From DATGUN01 sp035301285 (GTDB lineage Bacteria > Bacillota > Bacilli > Bacillales > Amphibacillaceae): a stretch of 63,580 bases of DNA. Positions 45,959 to 54,998 of the stretch are shown here, in pieces. Positions within the stretch are counted from its first letter, which is position 1; each line of letters begins with the position of its first letter. The stretch covers positions 1-63,580 of the forward strand of contig DATGUN010000080.1 in the NCBI GenBank assembly GCA_035301285.1. The letters run 5' to 3'. The translations under genes were made by a program, and so were the position numbers. The notes below the pieces were generated by a model. That model was not told the origin of the DNA. It saw only the letters and a list, made by a program, of their open reading frames with translations, and searched no databases.

Positions 45959-46681
45959 TTATGCACCTCCATAATAGAGAAAGACATCCTCGATGGTTTC
46001 CTGATGAGTGTCTTGCTTCAAGTCATCGGGTGTACCGACAGCAATCAAGGAACCGTTTCGCATCAAACCAAGTCGATCACATTTTTCAGCTTCATCCATG
46101 ACATGGGTGGTCACAATAATCGTCGTACCTTGTGCATTGAGTTGATAGAATGCATTCCAAATCGACTTCCGAAGAACCGGATCAATACCGACTGTCGGTT
46201 CATCAAGAATGAGTATATCTGGTTCATGCAACAAAGCGATGGCAAGTGATAATCGACGTTTCATGCCGCCTGAAAAATGTGAAACCAGTTTGTTGATGTC
46301 CTTGGAAAGGTCAACGATTTCCATGACTGCCTTGATCCGTACAGTTCGTGATTTCCGTTTCAAACCATACAATGAAGCAAAAAAATCCAGGTTTTCAAAA
46401 GCTGTCAAATCTTCGTATAACGCATCTGCTTGTGCCATATACCCAATCTGATGGGCAACGCGGAGTGAGGGGAGCTTTTGCCCTGATAAGAAAGCTTCTC
46501 CGCTTGTCGGAATGTCCAATCCGACCAATTCTTTTACCAACGTGGTTTTGCCAGCGCCAGATGGTCCTAATAGACCGAATATCTCGCCTTTTGCAATATC
46601 TAAGTTGATATCTTTGAGCACTTGTTGTTTTTTAAATGATTTCGAGATATGTTGAATGGAAATACAAGGGATGTCAGTCAT
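45959..46681 (-). CDS. ABC-2 exporter ATPase
   Basis: A 240-residue ATPase. Walker A GPSGAGKTT, Q-loop GYMAQADALYEDLTAFENL, signature FSGGMKRRLSLAIALL, Walker B LILDEPTVGIDP. MTDIPCIS was chosen as the start for the AAGGAGGT site seven bases upstream. It is the first gene of the ATPase-permease-TetR operon, transcribed from the operator-overlapped promoter at 46739-46767. Confidence 0.9.
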   Translation of the reverse strand: MTDIPCISIQHISKSFKKQQVLKDINLDIAKGEIFGLLGPSGAGKTTLVKELVGLDIPTSGEAFLSGQKLPSLRVAHQIGYMAQADALYEDLTAFENLDFFASLYGLKRKSRTVRIKAVMEIVDLSKDINKLVSHFSGGMKRRLSLAIALLHEPDILILDEPTVGIDPVLRKSIWNAFYQLNAQGTTIIVTTHVMDEAEKCDRLGLMRNGSLIAVGTPDDLKQDTHQETIEDVFLYYGGA

Positions 46682-46716
46682 AAATCGTACCTCCTTCAAA
46701 AAAGTCACGTTGCTAA

Positions 46717-46734
46717 AGTGAGTAATCACTCACT
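46717..46734. promoter_or_regulatory. Palindromic TetR operator at the operon start
   Basis: AGTGAGTAATCACTCACT has perfect 7-bp arms around AATC. It covers the predicted transcription start of the ABC/TetR operon, five bases downstream of its -10 box. Confidence 0.75.
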
Positions 46735-46738
46735 AATA

Positions 46739-46767
46739 AGTATATCGTTCTACCTGACATCTGTAAA
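46739..46767 (-). promoter_or_regulatory. SigA promoter of the ABC/TetR operon
   Basis: On the minus strand TTTACA, 17 bases, TATACT. The operator lies immediately downstream, as expected for steric repression. Confidence 0.72.
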
Positions 46768-46779
46768 GGGGAAATATAA

Positions 46780-46806
46780 AAAAGGAGCGGTTTCGACCAC
46801 TCCTTG
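46780..46806 (-). terminator. Terminator of the rhomboid protease gene
   Basis: On the minus strand AAGGAGTGGT pairs with ACCGCTCCTT (one G-U) around CGAA, followed by TT and a T-rich tail. Confidence 0.82.
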
Positions 46807-46811
46807 AAAAA

Positions 46812-47630
46812 TTAAATAATCCCTATTGCACTTAAGACACCTGCTACCACGAGGATTCCAATGACTGTCCACACTATTTTCTTGACGGTGTCCGGATTTA
46901 AGGGGCGACGTTTTCTCCAACGGTTGGGATTGAATTGGACATCATCATTTTTTCTTTGACGTGGTTGATTGCGCCACGTCGAAAATGGTTGGGCTTTGCC
47001 AAGAATGAGCGGACCCATGGCAAATCCACCGATCATGCCAAAAACATGTGCAGAAATATTGATGCCGGTCCGCAGAAACGACATAATAAGACCGATGATA
47101 ACGATGACCATGATGATTTGCGTACTTCCGGGGTCCATCAGATCTTTCCGGAAGAATACCATGAAAAGAAATAAACCAAGTATGCCGTAAATCGCTCCCG
47201 ATGCCCCGATATGAGGGTTCAACATTGCCGGGTCGACCAAATATGTGCCAACATTTCCGATGATACCTGCAATGAAGTAAAGTGTGAGAAACTTGATCTT
47301 TCCTAGCATTTGTTCGAGTGGAGGCGCGAAGAGTACCAATGCAAATGAGTTGAACAGGACATGTGTCAAACCACCGTGCAAAAACATGGCTGTCACTAGG
47401 CGCCAATATTCACCATGTGCAACCAAAGGATTAAATCCCATACCACACTCGTATAGTTGTTTTCCGAGCGTTGAAGGATTGGTGATGGTACATTGTTGCA
47501 ATGCTTCAATGGTCGGAAGAGGGATGACATCAGTCAAGAGAAACAGGACAATATTAATGATGACGAGTGTGGAAACAACAGGGTAAAAGTGTATAAAGTC
47601 TTTGATGCTTTTTTCCGTCCGTATAAACAT
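46812..47630 (-). CDS. ydcA: Rhomboid-family intramembrane serine protease (YdcA-like)
   Basis: A 272-residue protein with six membrane segments. The catalytic dyad is Ser144 in GASGAIYG and His195 in NISAHVFGM; the WRLVTAMFLHGGLTHVLFN motif is the conserved L1/TM2 region. It cleaves membrane proteins within the bilayer; substrates are unknown. It is on the opposite strand to acpS, between the ABC operon and acpS, in the same place as ydcA in B. subtilis. Confidence 0.9.
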   Translation of the reverse strand: MFIRTEKSIKDFIHFYPVVSTLVIINIVLFLLTDVIPLPTIEALQQCTITNPSTLGKQLYECGMGFNPLVAHGEYWRLVTAMFLHGGLTHVLFNSFALVLFAPPLEQMLGKIKFLTLYFIAGIIGNVGTYLVDPAMLNPHIGASGAIYGILGLFLFMVFFRKDLMDPGSTQIIMVIVIIGLIMSFLRTGINISAHVFGMIGGFAMGPLILGKAQPFSTWRNQPRQRKNDDVQFNPNRWRKRRPLNPDTVKKIVWTVIGILVVAGVLSAIGII

Positions 47631-47840
47631 AATTCGTTTCCCCTTCTATATCATTTTCTGGGCGTCTATTTCATCAATGGGTTATATCGTTGATACCCAC
47701 TGGTTGAGTCTTCACTTTATAAGTGTTAGCGGGTATGTTTATATATATATAAGTATGATGAACTTTAGTATAATCATTCATAGCTTACTAAACAAACGGA
47801 TTGAAATGCAATCATAAACATAAGGCAGGTATGAAGTGAC

Positions 47841-48200
47841 ATGATCAAAGGCATTGGTTTGGATATTATCGAATTGGACCGTATAGGGGAGAGTTTAAAG
47901 AAAAGCGACCGTTTGGTCAGGCGTATATTAACACCACAAGAGCGGGAGAAGTTCGACCAGTTGGGGTCGCATAAACGAAAGGTTGAATTTTTGGCTGGAA
48001 GATTTACAGCCAAGGAAGCCTTCTCGAAAGCGGCTGGAACGGGAATCGGCGCATTGAGCTTCCAGCATATCAATATTGAAAATGATTCTTCAGGTGCACC
48101 GAATATGACGGTGGCTGGGTATGAAAAGATGCATATCTTTATTTCGATCACCCATAGTGATACGTATGCCATCAGCCAAATCGTTTTGGAAGATGTGTAA
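47841..48200 (+). CDS. acpS: Holo-[acyl-carrier-protein] synthase
   Basis: A 119-residue phosphopantetheinyl transferase loading 4'-phosphopantetheine onto ACP. The metal-binding Asp8 is in GIGLDIIELDR and Glu59 in RFTAKEAFSKAAGTG; VSITHSDTYA-like FISITHSDTYA follows. Length is standard. It lies in the acpS-ydcC-alr synteny block. The RBS is modest. Confidence 0.94.
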   Translation: MIKGIGLDIIELDRIGESLKKSDRLVRRILTPQEREKFDQLGSHKRKVEFLAGRFTAKEAFSKAAGTGIGALSFQHINIENDSSGAPNMTVAGYEKMHIFISITHSDTYAISQIVLEDV

Positions 48201-48261
48201 GACAAGTTGCATAATCGGTATGGTTGTCTCATATATTCTAGTGCGGGTAGAAGGAGGGAAC

Positions 48262-48439
48262 GTGGAGCGTTTACCTTTACCGGATGAATACCTGTTGTGA
48301 TAGATTATTTTTAAACAATCAATCAGGGAGGTGAATATCCTCTTTAATGTCCAATCCATTTGGGCAGTTCGATGATTATGACACAAACATTTTTGAAACC
48401 GTCACACTGAAGAAGGTATTCATCTGGCGGTGCAGGTAA
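48262..48439 (+). other. Two very short reading frames between acpS and ydcC
   Basis: 48262-48300 encodes MERLPLPDEYLL after AAGGAGGG; 48347-48439 encodes 30 residues starting MSNPFGQFDDY with a GGGAGG site 14 bases upstream. Neither resembles a known protein. Many related genomes, as I recall, have an NAD(P)H-hydrate repair gene here, so these may be leftovers, leader peptides or chance. Confidence 0.3.
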
Positions 48440-48493
48440 ATAAAATAGGGAGCGTTTCCTTTGTCCGTTATTCAGAGACAAGGAGATATGTCC

Positions 48494-49510
48494 ATGAGAA
48501 AAAAACAAGTGTTATTTGCGGTGATTGTCTTCGGCTTTGCATTGTTGCTTGCCGCTTGCGGAGAAAAATCCCAAGAGGACGTTGTCAAAAAGCTCGATGA
48601 AAATATAGATAAATTAGATGGCTATAAGACAACTGCCGAAATGACAATGAATACCGGTGAAGAAGCACATTCATTCCAAATCGATGTCTGGCATAAGAAG
48701 AAAGACTTCTATCGTGTATCACTGGAGAATGAAGAGGATGAAAAAGGGAATCAGGTCATTCTGAAAAATGAAGAAGGTGTGTTTGTTTTGACTCCAGCGT
48801 TGGATAAAAGTTTCAAGTTCCAGACGGACTGGCCGCAAAACAGCAGCCAACCTTATTTGTATCAATCGCTGGTCAGTGATGTCTTGCAAGATGAAGATGC
48901 GGAGTTTGAAGCAACCGATAAAGAGTATATTTTCCAGACAAAGACCAATTACCAAAGCAATAACAATCTCCCTTACCAAGAAATCCATTTTGACAAAAAA
49001 ACATATACGCCAACGAAGGTAAAGGTGTTGGATAAAGATAAAAATGCACTCGTCAATGTCACATTTTCATCATTCGATACCAAGCCATCTTTTGAAAAAG
49101 GTGATTTTGCAAGAGATAATGCTTCCTCTGAAAGTCTGGCGGATGAATCTGTTTCCGGAGATGAACAAGATACTTCGTTTACAGTTTTGAAGCCGGAGTT
49201 TTTAGCCGGTTCTGAACTGGATGAAGAAAAAGAAGTGACGTTTGATGATGGGAAAAGGGTTATCATGACATTCAACGGTGAAAAGAACTATACACTCGTG
49301 GAAGAAAAGCGTTCCTCAGTAGAGACAATGTCCTCGCCCAAGGAGGTCGAAGGGGATATCGTCAACCTCGGGCACTCAGTCGGAGCGCTGTCGGAAAAAG
49401 GCATCGAATGGGAGCAGGAAGGTGTCAGTTTCCATCTGGCAAGCGATGAATTGACTCAGGAAGAAATGATTGAAGTAGCAAAGTCGGTCCAAGGAAAAGA
49501 GGTTAAATAA
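48494..49510 (+). CDS. ydcC: LolA-like lipoprotein (YdcC family)
   Basis: A 338-residue secreted lipoprotein. The signal peptide (1-20) ends in lipobox LLAAC; the mature domain is the LolA/LppX-like fold seen in B. subtilis YdcC (DVVKKLDENIDKLDGYKTTAEMT at its start). The start MRKKQV was chosen because AAGGAG lies eight bases upstream and it begins the signal peptide. The family binds lipophilic molecules at the membrane surface; precise role unknown. It lies between acpS and alr as in B. subtilis apart from the inserted oxidase gene. Confidence 0.85.
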   Translation: MRKKQVLFAVIVFGFALLLAACGEKSQEDVVKKLDENIDKLDGYKTTAEMTMNTGEEAHSFQIDVWHKKKDFYRVSLENEEDEKGNQVILKNEEGVFVLTPALDKSFKFQTDWPQNSSQPYLYQSLVSDVLQDEDAEFEATDKEYIFQTKTNYQSNNNLPYQEIHFDKKTYTPTKVKVLDKDKNALVNVTFSSFDTKPSFEKGDFARDNASSESLADESVSGDEQDTSFTVLKPEFLAGSELDEEKEVTFDDGKRVIMTFNGEKNYTLVEEKRSSVETMSSPKEVEGDIVNLGHSVGALSEKGIEWEQEGVSFHLASDELTQEEMIEVAKSVQGKEVK

Positions 49511-49525
49511 GTGAACCCCAGATAG

Positions 49526-49591
49526 CAGACCCTTCTAGGGAGAGCGCCGTGCCTGTTCCGCTCCTCTCTTGAATGAAGGGTCTGTTTTTTT
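49526..49591 (+). terminator. Terminator of ydcC
   Basis: CAGACCCTTC pairs with GAAGGGTCTG, with an inner GGGAGAG/CTCTCTT stem and TTTTTTT tail. It separates ydcC from the oxidase gene. Confidence 0.88.
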
Positions 49592-49754
49592 ATTCCTACG
49601 TAAATAGGGAGAACGGTTAGGCACACGGTCTCTTGCCCAACGTTAAGAGAAACAGAGGCAATGTATCTATCACTCCGGCTTTATGTGTGATAAAATAAAG
49701 AAAATATTGCATGGAATATTGTGTTAATTTTTGCAAAAAGAAAGGGGTTTTACT

Positions 49755-51122
49755 ATGGATTTAGTGAGTGAATTGCAATCGATATTAGCGCCTGATCGGG
49801 CAACTGAAAATGAAACAATATTAGAAGGACATAGCAGCGACGAGTCATACCACACCCCACACCTCCCAGATGTGGTTGTGTATCCGAAAACAACGGAGGA
49901 AGTCAGTGGGGTTGTTTCATTTGCCAATGAACATCAAATACCTGTTGTCCCTTTTGGTCTCGGATCGAGCTTGGAGGGGAGTGTTATTCCATATAACCGA
50001 GGCATCATCATTGATATGAGTTTAATGAACAAAGTCATTGATGTTATGGCCGAAGACTTTCTTGTCAAGGTACAGCCCGGTGTCACACGGATACAATTGG
50101 AAAAAGAGCTGAAGAAATATGGTCTGTTTTTCCCTGTCGATCCCGGTGCGGATGCGACGCTAGGTGGAATGGCTTCAACCAACGCCAGTGGTACGACATC
50201 AGTAAAGTACGGGATCATGCGGGAAAATGTGCGTGATATCGAAGTTGTCATGCCAGATGGAAAAATCATACATACCGGTAGTTTGGCAGCCAAATCTTCC
50301 TCCGGTTACAACTTGAATGGGTTGTTTGTGGGATCGGAAGGGACGCTAGGATGTTTTACGGAGTTGACCCTGAAAGTGCATGGTATTCCCGAGGAAATAA
50401 TGGCAGGTAGAGCCTCCTTTCAAACGACACATGAAGCGGTTGATGCGGTGATTGGCATTTTACAGGCCGGCATTCCGGTCGCACGAGTTGAACTTGTTGA
50501 TGAGCATGCCATGAAGGAAATCAATGTATACAGTGAGACGGATTACAAAGAAGTCTCGACATTGTTTTTGGAATTTCACGGCAATGCAGCTGGCTTGAAA
50601 CAGGATGTTGCGTTTACGAAAGAAATCGTGAATGATTTTAATTGTGAGGAATTCGCTTTTGAGTCGGACACGAAAGGCCGGAATCAATTATGGGAAGCTC
50701 GTCATAATGCCGCATATGCATTCATTCATGGTAACCCCGGGAAAAAGCAGATGGTGACGGATGTTTGCTTGCCGATTTCCGAAATGGCCGAGGCGATTAA
50801 AGATGCCAGGGAAGCGATTGATGCATCAGGTCTTGTTGGTGGAATCGTCGGACATGTCGGAGATGGAAATTATCATATTTTATTGATGATCGATCCGGAT
50901 AATGCGGATGATATTGCGCGTGCTGATAAAGTCAATGAACGGATTGTCGAATATTCTCTTGAACGGGGTGGAACATGTACCGGAGAACATGGGGTTGGTA
51001 TTGGCAAACAAAAATATCAACGGCGGGAACATGGCCCGGCACTTGATGTCATGAAGCAAATCAAAACGGCACTGGATCCGCTTGATTTGTTTAACCCGGG
51101 TAAAGTGATTGATATCGATTAA
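49755..51122 (+). CDS. GlcD-type FAD-linked oxidase (glycolate/D-lactate oxidase-like)
   Basis: A 455-residue flavoprotein of the FAD_binding_4/FAD-oxidase_C family. VVYPKTTEEVSGVVSFANEH and PFGLGSSLEGSV bind the FAD pyrophosphate; VDPGADATLGGMASTNASGT is the GGxxxTNAxG-type loop; GHVGDGNYH and the GGTCTGEHGVG motif near the end are diagnostic of GlcD/DLD enzymes. It oxidises a 2-hydroxy acid. GlcE/GlcF partners are absent. The gene is not in the B. subtilis locus between ydcC and alr. AAAGGGG lies seven bases before the chosen ATG. Confidence 0.88.
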   Translation: MDLVSELQSILAPDRATENETILEGHSSDESYHTPHLPDVVVYPKTTEEVSGVVSFANEHQIPVVPFGLGSSLEGSVIPYNRGIIIDMSLMNKVIDVMAEDFLVKVQPGVTRIQLEKELKKYGLFFPVDPGADATLGGMASTNASGTTSVKYGIMRENVRDIEVVMPDGKIIHTGSLAAKSSSGYNLNGLFVGSEGTLGCFTELTLKVHGIPEEIMAGRASFQTTHEAVDAVIGILQAGIPVARVELVDEHAMKEINVYSETDYKEVSTLFLEFHGNAAGLKQDVAFTKEIVNDFNCEEFAFESDTKGRNQLWEARHNAAYAFIHGNPGKKQMVTDVCLPISEMAEAIKDAREAIDASGLVGGIVGHVGDGNYHILLMIDPDNADDIARADKVNERIVEYSLERGGTCTGEHGVGIGKQKYQRREHGPALDVMKQIKTALDPLDLFNPGKVIDID

Positions 51123-51143
51123 TATAAATGAGCAGGAGATGTC

Positions 51144-52286
51144 ATGATGCAAGAATTTTACCGCCCGACATGGGCAGAGATCGATTTGAATGCGATACGT
51201 TACAACGTGACACAGATGAGGAAACGACTGGAAGGTGATACAGAAGTTATGGCTGTCGTGAAAGCGAACGGCTATGGACATGGCGCTCGGGAGGTGGCCG
51301 AGGCGGCGATCGAAGCAGGTGCTACATCGCTTGGTGTTGCATTGCTGGAAGAAGCTATCATACTCAGAAAAGCTGGTATGACGGTTCCTATTCTTGTGTT
51401 CGGCTGGGTAAGTGCGGAGGATGCACCGATAGCAGCAGCTTTTGATATTACCATCACTTTTTTCCAAGAAGCGTGGCTGGAGGAAGCGAGCAAGCTATCA
51501 TACAAACAACCATTGAAACTGCATATGAAATGGGATACAGGAATGGGAAGAATCGGTATCCGGACAAATGAAGAATTGGTTTCTCTTTTGGATGTCTTCA
51601 AACGGGTGAGCGAAAGGAAAGACTTTCAATTAACAGGTGTATTTACACATTTCGCAACTGCTGATGAGATGGATCTTGATTATTTCAGAAAGCAATACAG
51701 CCGTTTTGAATCAATGCTCCATACATTTTCAGACCACTGGAGAAAGCAAGTGGCTGTACACATCGGGAATAGTGCAGCTGCGATACGTTTTCCGGGAAAA
51801 ATGCGGAAGTTTGTACGTTTTGGCATTTCTCTTTATGGTTTATATCCTTCAAAGACAGTCAGGAATGAACAAGAAATTGACTTGAAGCCTGCTTTTACAT
51901 TGAAAACCCGTCTTACTCATGTTAAACGCATTTCTCCGAATGAATCGGTGAGTTACGGGGCAACATATACAACTACAGATAATGAATGGATAGGGACAAT
52001 TCCGATTGGGTATGCCGATGGCTGGATACGAAAATTGCAGGGAATGGACGTTCTTATTGATGGGAAACGCATGCCGATTGTAGGGCGGATATGCATGGAT
52101 CAGACGATGATCGAATTGGATCGATCCTATCGTGTCGGTACGCATGTTACCTTAATAGGCAAACAGGGTGATGACATGATTGAAATGGATGAAGTAGCTG
52201 ATTATCTGGATACCATCAACTATGAAATCCCATGCACAATCACGAACCGCGTTCCACGAGTTTATAAAGGGTGTTCTCAACAATAG
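51144..52286 (+). CDS. alr: Alanine racemase
   Basis: A 380-residue PLP enzyme making D-alanine for the wall. PLP-Lys40 is in AVVKANGYGHG; the second catalytic base is Tyr271 in SVSYGATY; HIGNSAA and MGRIGIR are further conserved blocks. It lies directly upstream of the toxin-antitoxin pair, as in B. subtilis. The start is one of two adjacent ATG codons (51144 or 51147) with AGGAG upstream. It lies 22 bases after the oxidase gene, so it may share its transcript. Confidence 0.95.
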   Translation: MMQEFYRPTWAEIDLNAIRYNVTQMRKRLEGDTEVMAVVKANGYGHGAREVAEAAIEAGATSLGVALLEEAIILRKAGMTVPILVFGWVSAEDAPIAAAFDITITFFQEAWLEEASKLSYKQPLKLHMKWDTGMGRIGIRTNEELVSLLDVFKRVSERKDFQLTGVFTHFATADEMDLDYFRKQYSRFESMLHTFSDHWRKQVAVHIGNSAAAIRFPGKMRKFVRFGISLYGLYPSKTVRNEQEIDLKPAFTLKTRLTHVKRISPNESVSYGATYTTTDNEWIGTIPIGYADGWIRKLQGMDVLIDGKRMPIVGRICMDQTMIELDRSYRVGTHVTLIGKQGDDMIEMDEVADYLDTINYEIPCTITNRVPRVYKGCSQQ

Positions 52287-52438
52287 AATAAAAGCATAAT
52301 ATGTTTTTTGGGAAATAAAATGTAACATAGCGGTCTTTTAACATATCAATTCATTTACAAGAAACACTATTTTACGACATTATTTTCAGATTCAGCACAC
52401 TTTTTCCGGTTTTTTTGCGAAAAAATGCCTAAAGACCT

Positions 52439-52467
52439 TTGCAATACACTTTATTCAATGATATTAT
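52439..52467 (+). promoter_or_regulatory. SigA promoter of the ndoAI-ndoA pair
   Basis: TTGCAA, 17 bases, TATTAT, about 40 bases before the antitoxin ribosome-binding site. Confidence 0.65.
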
Positions 52468-52515
52468 AAATACAACTTAATATTATTGTACACAGTTGCC
52501 GGAGGTGTTTGGGTT

Positions 52516-52800
52516 TTGTCGGAAAGCTTGCAAGAGATTTCAGTAAAATTACCAAAAAACCTGTTAAATGAGGTGGACGGAATAATGAAGTATGAGAATA
52601 GGGACTTAAGTGATTTCATATGTCAGGCCACAAAAAGTTATTTAGAATCCAAAAAAAGTGAGCATATTCAACAATTTCATGAATCGATGCAACAAGGATA
52701 TAAAGAAATGGCAAGAATCAACCTATCAATTGCTTCGGAAGCTTTTCAAGCTGAAGAGGAGGCTGAAACAACCTTAGAGCGCTCTGTGATCGGGGTGTAG
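52516..52800 (+). CDS. ndoAI: Antitoxin EndoAI (MazE-type)
   Basis: A 94-residue ribbon-helix-helix protein (EISVKLPKNLLNEVDGIMKYENRD) with a C-terminal toxin-binding tail, GYKEMARINLSIASEAFQAEEEAETTLERSV, very like B. subtilis EndoAI. It binds and inhibits the EndoA RNase and autoregulates. A TTG start was chosen because GGAGGTG lies eight bases upstream and this matches family length. The toxin gene begins five bases after its stop. Confidence 0.92.
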   Translation: MSESLQEISVKLPKNLLNEVDGIMKYENRDLSDFICQATKSYLESKKSEHIQQFHESMQQGYKEMARINLSIASEAFQAEEEAETTLERSVIGV

Positions 52801-52804
52801 TCAT

Positions 52805-53164
52805 TTGATTGTTCAAAGAGGCGAAGTTTATTTCGCCGATTTATCCCCTGTCGTTGGGTCAGAACAGGGAGGCGTACGCCCGGTATTGATCCTACAAAAT
52901 AATATTGGCAACAGATTTAGCCCGACTGTCATCGTAGCCGCCATCACAGCTCAAATACAAAAGGCTAAATTACCAACGCATGTTGAAATCGATGCAAACA
53001 AATATGGTTTTGAACGGAATTCTGTTATCTTGTTAGAGCAAATTCGTACATTGGACAAACAGCGTTTAACTGACAAAATTACACATTTGGATAAACCTAT
53101 GATGGAAAAAATCAATCAAGCACTGGAAATCAGCTTAGGTTTAAGAGATATGTATGAGCAATAA
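52805..53164 (+). CDS. ndoA: mRNA interferase EndoA (MazF family)
   Basis: A 119-residue MazF-fold endoribonuclease. MIVQRGEVYFADLSPVVGSEQGGVRPVL at the start and ILLEQIRTLDKQRLTDKITHL are nearly identical to B. subtilis EndoA, which cuts mRNA at UACAU. It starts at TTG. It is controlled by the antitoxin immediately upstream and lies just before the stress operon, as in B. subtilis. A terminator follows. Confidence 0.95.
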   Translation: MIVQRGEVYFADLSPVVGSEQGGVRPVLILQNNIGNRFSPTVIVAAITAQIQKAKLPTHVEIDANKYGFERNSVILLEQIRTLDKQRLTDKITHLDKPMMEKINQALEISLGLRDMYEQ

Positions 53165-53165
53165 A

Positions 53166-53197
53166 CCCCCTTGTCTACAGTGACATGGGGATTTTTT
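53166..53197 (+). terminator. Terminator after ndoA
   Basis: CCCC..GTC pairs with GAC..GGGG, followed by ATTTTTT. It separates the toxin pair from the SigB operon promoter. Confidence 0.8.
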
Positions 53198-53238
53198 ACT
53201 TAAAGATGCCTATATGGTTGCAGAAAATCTGCAGTTAT

Positions 53239-53267
53239 GTGACAATATTCTTAACTTTATATATATA
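53239..53267 (+). promoter_or_regulatory. SigA promoter of the rsbR-rsbX operon
   Basis: GTGACA, 17 bases, TATATA, about 20 bases before the rsbR start. It gives the housekeeping expression of the whole stress operon. Confidence 0.7.
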
Positions 53268-53285
53268 AGTATGGAGGGGAAACAT

Positions 53286-54158
53286 ATGTCTAAAGAATTC
53301 AGGAGTATCGCGCTTGAAAACAGTGATGCCATCGTACATATGTGGATGGATGAAATCGGTTCCATGAAGGATGATAATTATACTGCGACCGTATCCAATG
53401 AACTGTTCGAAAGTACCAACCGTGAATTTGTGAACGTTATTTTCACCAGCATCAAGAATAACGGTGATATGGAATCCGTTGAGGCGTTTTCAGAGAAAAT
53501 CATCAATCTCGGTTGGCCGTTGAGCTATATTACGGATGGTCTTCAAGTGTTCAGACGTGTTACGATAGATTATATCCTGGGTGAAGTCAATGAAGCCGAT
53601 TCGGAATATATAATACGTGTGTTGAATAGTGTCGATAATTGGGTTGAACCCATCATACGTAAACTTGTCAATGAATACTCAGGAAGTTGGGAAAACATAT
53701 TGTCTCTCCAACGTCTCGCCTTACAGGAATTATCAGCGCCTCTCATCCCGGTCATGGATAATGTAACCATCATGCCTCTGGTGGGGACCATCGATACAGA
53801 ACGAGCGAAGTTGATTATGGAAAACTTACTGGATGGTGTCATAAAACATAATTCAGAAGTGGTCTTGATTGATATAACGGGTGTTCCGGTAGTGGATACA
53901 ATGGTCGCCCATCATATAATACAAGCGGCTGAAGCAGTGCGATTGGTTGGTTCGACATGCATCCTTGTCGGTATCCGCCCAGAAATCGCACAGACGATTG
54001 TTAACTTAGGCATTGATTTAAATCGATTCCCGACAAAAAGCTCGCTTAGAAAAGGTTTTGATGCAGCGCTTGAGATGACTGGACATAAAATTGTCGATAT
54101 GAAGACGCAAGAGCAGGCAATTGACGATATGATCGAATCATTGAACGGGGAGGAATAA
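53286..54158 (+). CDS. rsbR: Stressosome co-antagonist RsbR
   Basis: A 290-residue protein. The N-terminal non-heme globin-like sensor (1-140) is joined by a helical linker to a STAS domain (160-275). The RsbT-phosphorylated threonines of B. subtilis RsbRA are present at exactly Thr171 (GTIDTERAK) and Thr205 (VVDTMVAHH), which also supports the start at MSKEFRS (GGAGGGG upstream). With RsbS it builds the cytoplasmic stressosome that holds RsbT. First gene of the operon. Confidence 0.94.
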   Translation: MSKEFRSIALENSDAIVHMWMDEIGSMKDDNYTATVSNELFESTNREFVNVIFTSIKNNGDMESVEAFSEKIINLGWPLSYITDGLQVFRRVTIDYILGEVNEADSEYIIRVLNSVDNWVEPIIRKLVNEYSGSWENILSLQRLALQELSAPLIPVMDNVTIMPLVGTIDTERAKLIMENLLDGVIKHNSEVVLIDITGVPVVDTMVAHHIIQAAEAVRLVGSTCILVGIRPEIAQTIVNLGIDLNRFPTKSSLRKGFDAALEMTGHKIVDMKTQEQAIDDMIESLNGEE

Positions 54159-54517
54159 TGGTGCGCATCCCAATTTTGAAATTAAAAAACTATTTGCTGA
54201 TATCTATTCAAACGGATTTGGATGATCAGACGGCTATGCAATTTCAGGAAGATTTGTTGAGTAAAATCCATAAAGATGGCTCATCCGGTGTTGTCATCGA
54301 TTTAACATCAGTCGATATGATTGATTCATTTATTGCAAAAGTTTTGGGTGATGTGGTTACAATGTCTGATTTAATGGGGGCAAAAGTCGTTTTGACGGGG
54401 ATTCAGCCTGCAGTTGCCATGACATTGATTGATCTTGGAATACATCTTAATAATGTACCAACTGCACTTAATCTAGAACAGGGATTGATTAAATTACATC
54501 AGGAATTGGGGGAATAG
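54158..54517 (+). CDS. rsbS: Stressosome scaffold RsbS
   Basis: A 119-residue STAS-domain protein. The phosphorylatable serine is Ser57 in DMIDSFIAK, equivalent to Ser59 in B. subtilis. It sequesters RsbT in the stressosome. Its ATG shares a base with the rsbR stop (TAATG), so translation is coupled. Confidence 0.95.
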   Translation: MVRIPILKLKNYLLISIQTDLDDQTAMQFQEDLLSKIHKDGSSGVVIDLTSVDMIDSFIAKVLGDVVTMSDLMGAKVVLTGIQPAVAMTLIDLGIHLNNVPTALNLEQGLIKLHQELGE

Positions 54518-54519
54518 CT

Positions 54520-54921
54520 ATGGATCTCCAACCCTGTGTGACGATAAAAAAAGAGTGGGATATTGTAGCTGCCAGACAGCTGGGGAGAGATGTCGCCAAA
54601 GAGGCAGGGTTCAGTACGGTTGACCAGGCGCGTATCGCGACAGCTATTTCCGAATTAGCACGTAACATTTATTTATACACAGATGGTGGCAAAATCTCTG
54701 TTGAACAGATAGATACATTGGAACATAAGGGTTTAAGTGTCATTGCCTCAGACTCTGGTCCAGGGATAGAAGACATCAGCAGGGTGATGGAAGATGGTTA
54801 TACAACATCACGAGGACTCGGGGCTGGCTTGCCAGGTGTCAGACGTTTGATGGATGAATTCGATATTAAGTCGAACTCCGGGGAAGGGACGGAAGTAAAG
54901 GCCTTGAAGATCATTCGTTGA
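54520..54921 (+). CDS. rsbT: Serine/threonine kinase RsbT
   Basis: A 133-residue GHKL kinase. N-box AISELARNIYLY, G1 DSGPGIED, G2 RGLGAGLPGVRRLMDEF. It phosphorylates RsbR and RsbS under stress, leaves the stressosome and activates RsbU. It starts two bases after the rsbS stop with a GGGGGAA site. Confidence 0.95.
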   Translation: MDLQPCVTIKKEWDIVAARQLGRDVAKEAGFSTVDQARIATAISELARNIYLYTDGGKISVEQIDTLEHKGLSVIASDSGPGIEDISRVMEDGYTTSRGLGAGLPGVRRLMDEFDIKSNSGEGTEVKALKIIR

Positions 54922-54998
54922 TGAAATGAGAAAAACAAAAGAAAGATATAAAAAGATAACGAGGAATATTAACTTTTTACAGGGAGGATGTTGACCTC

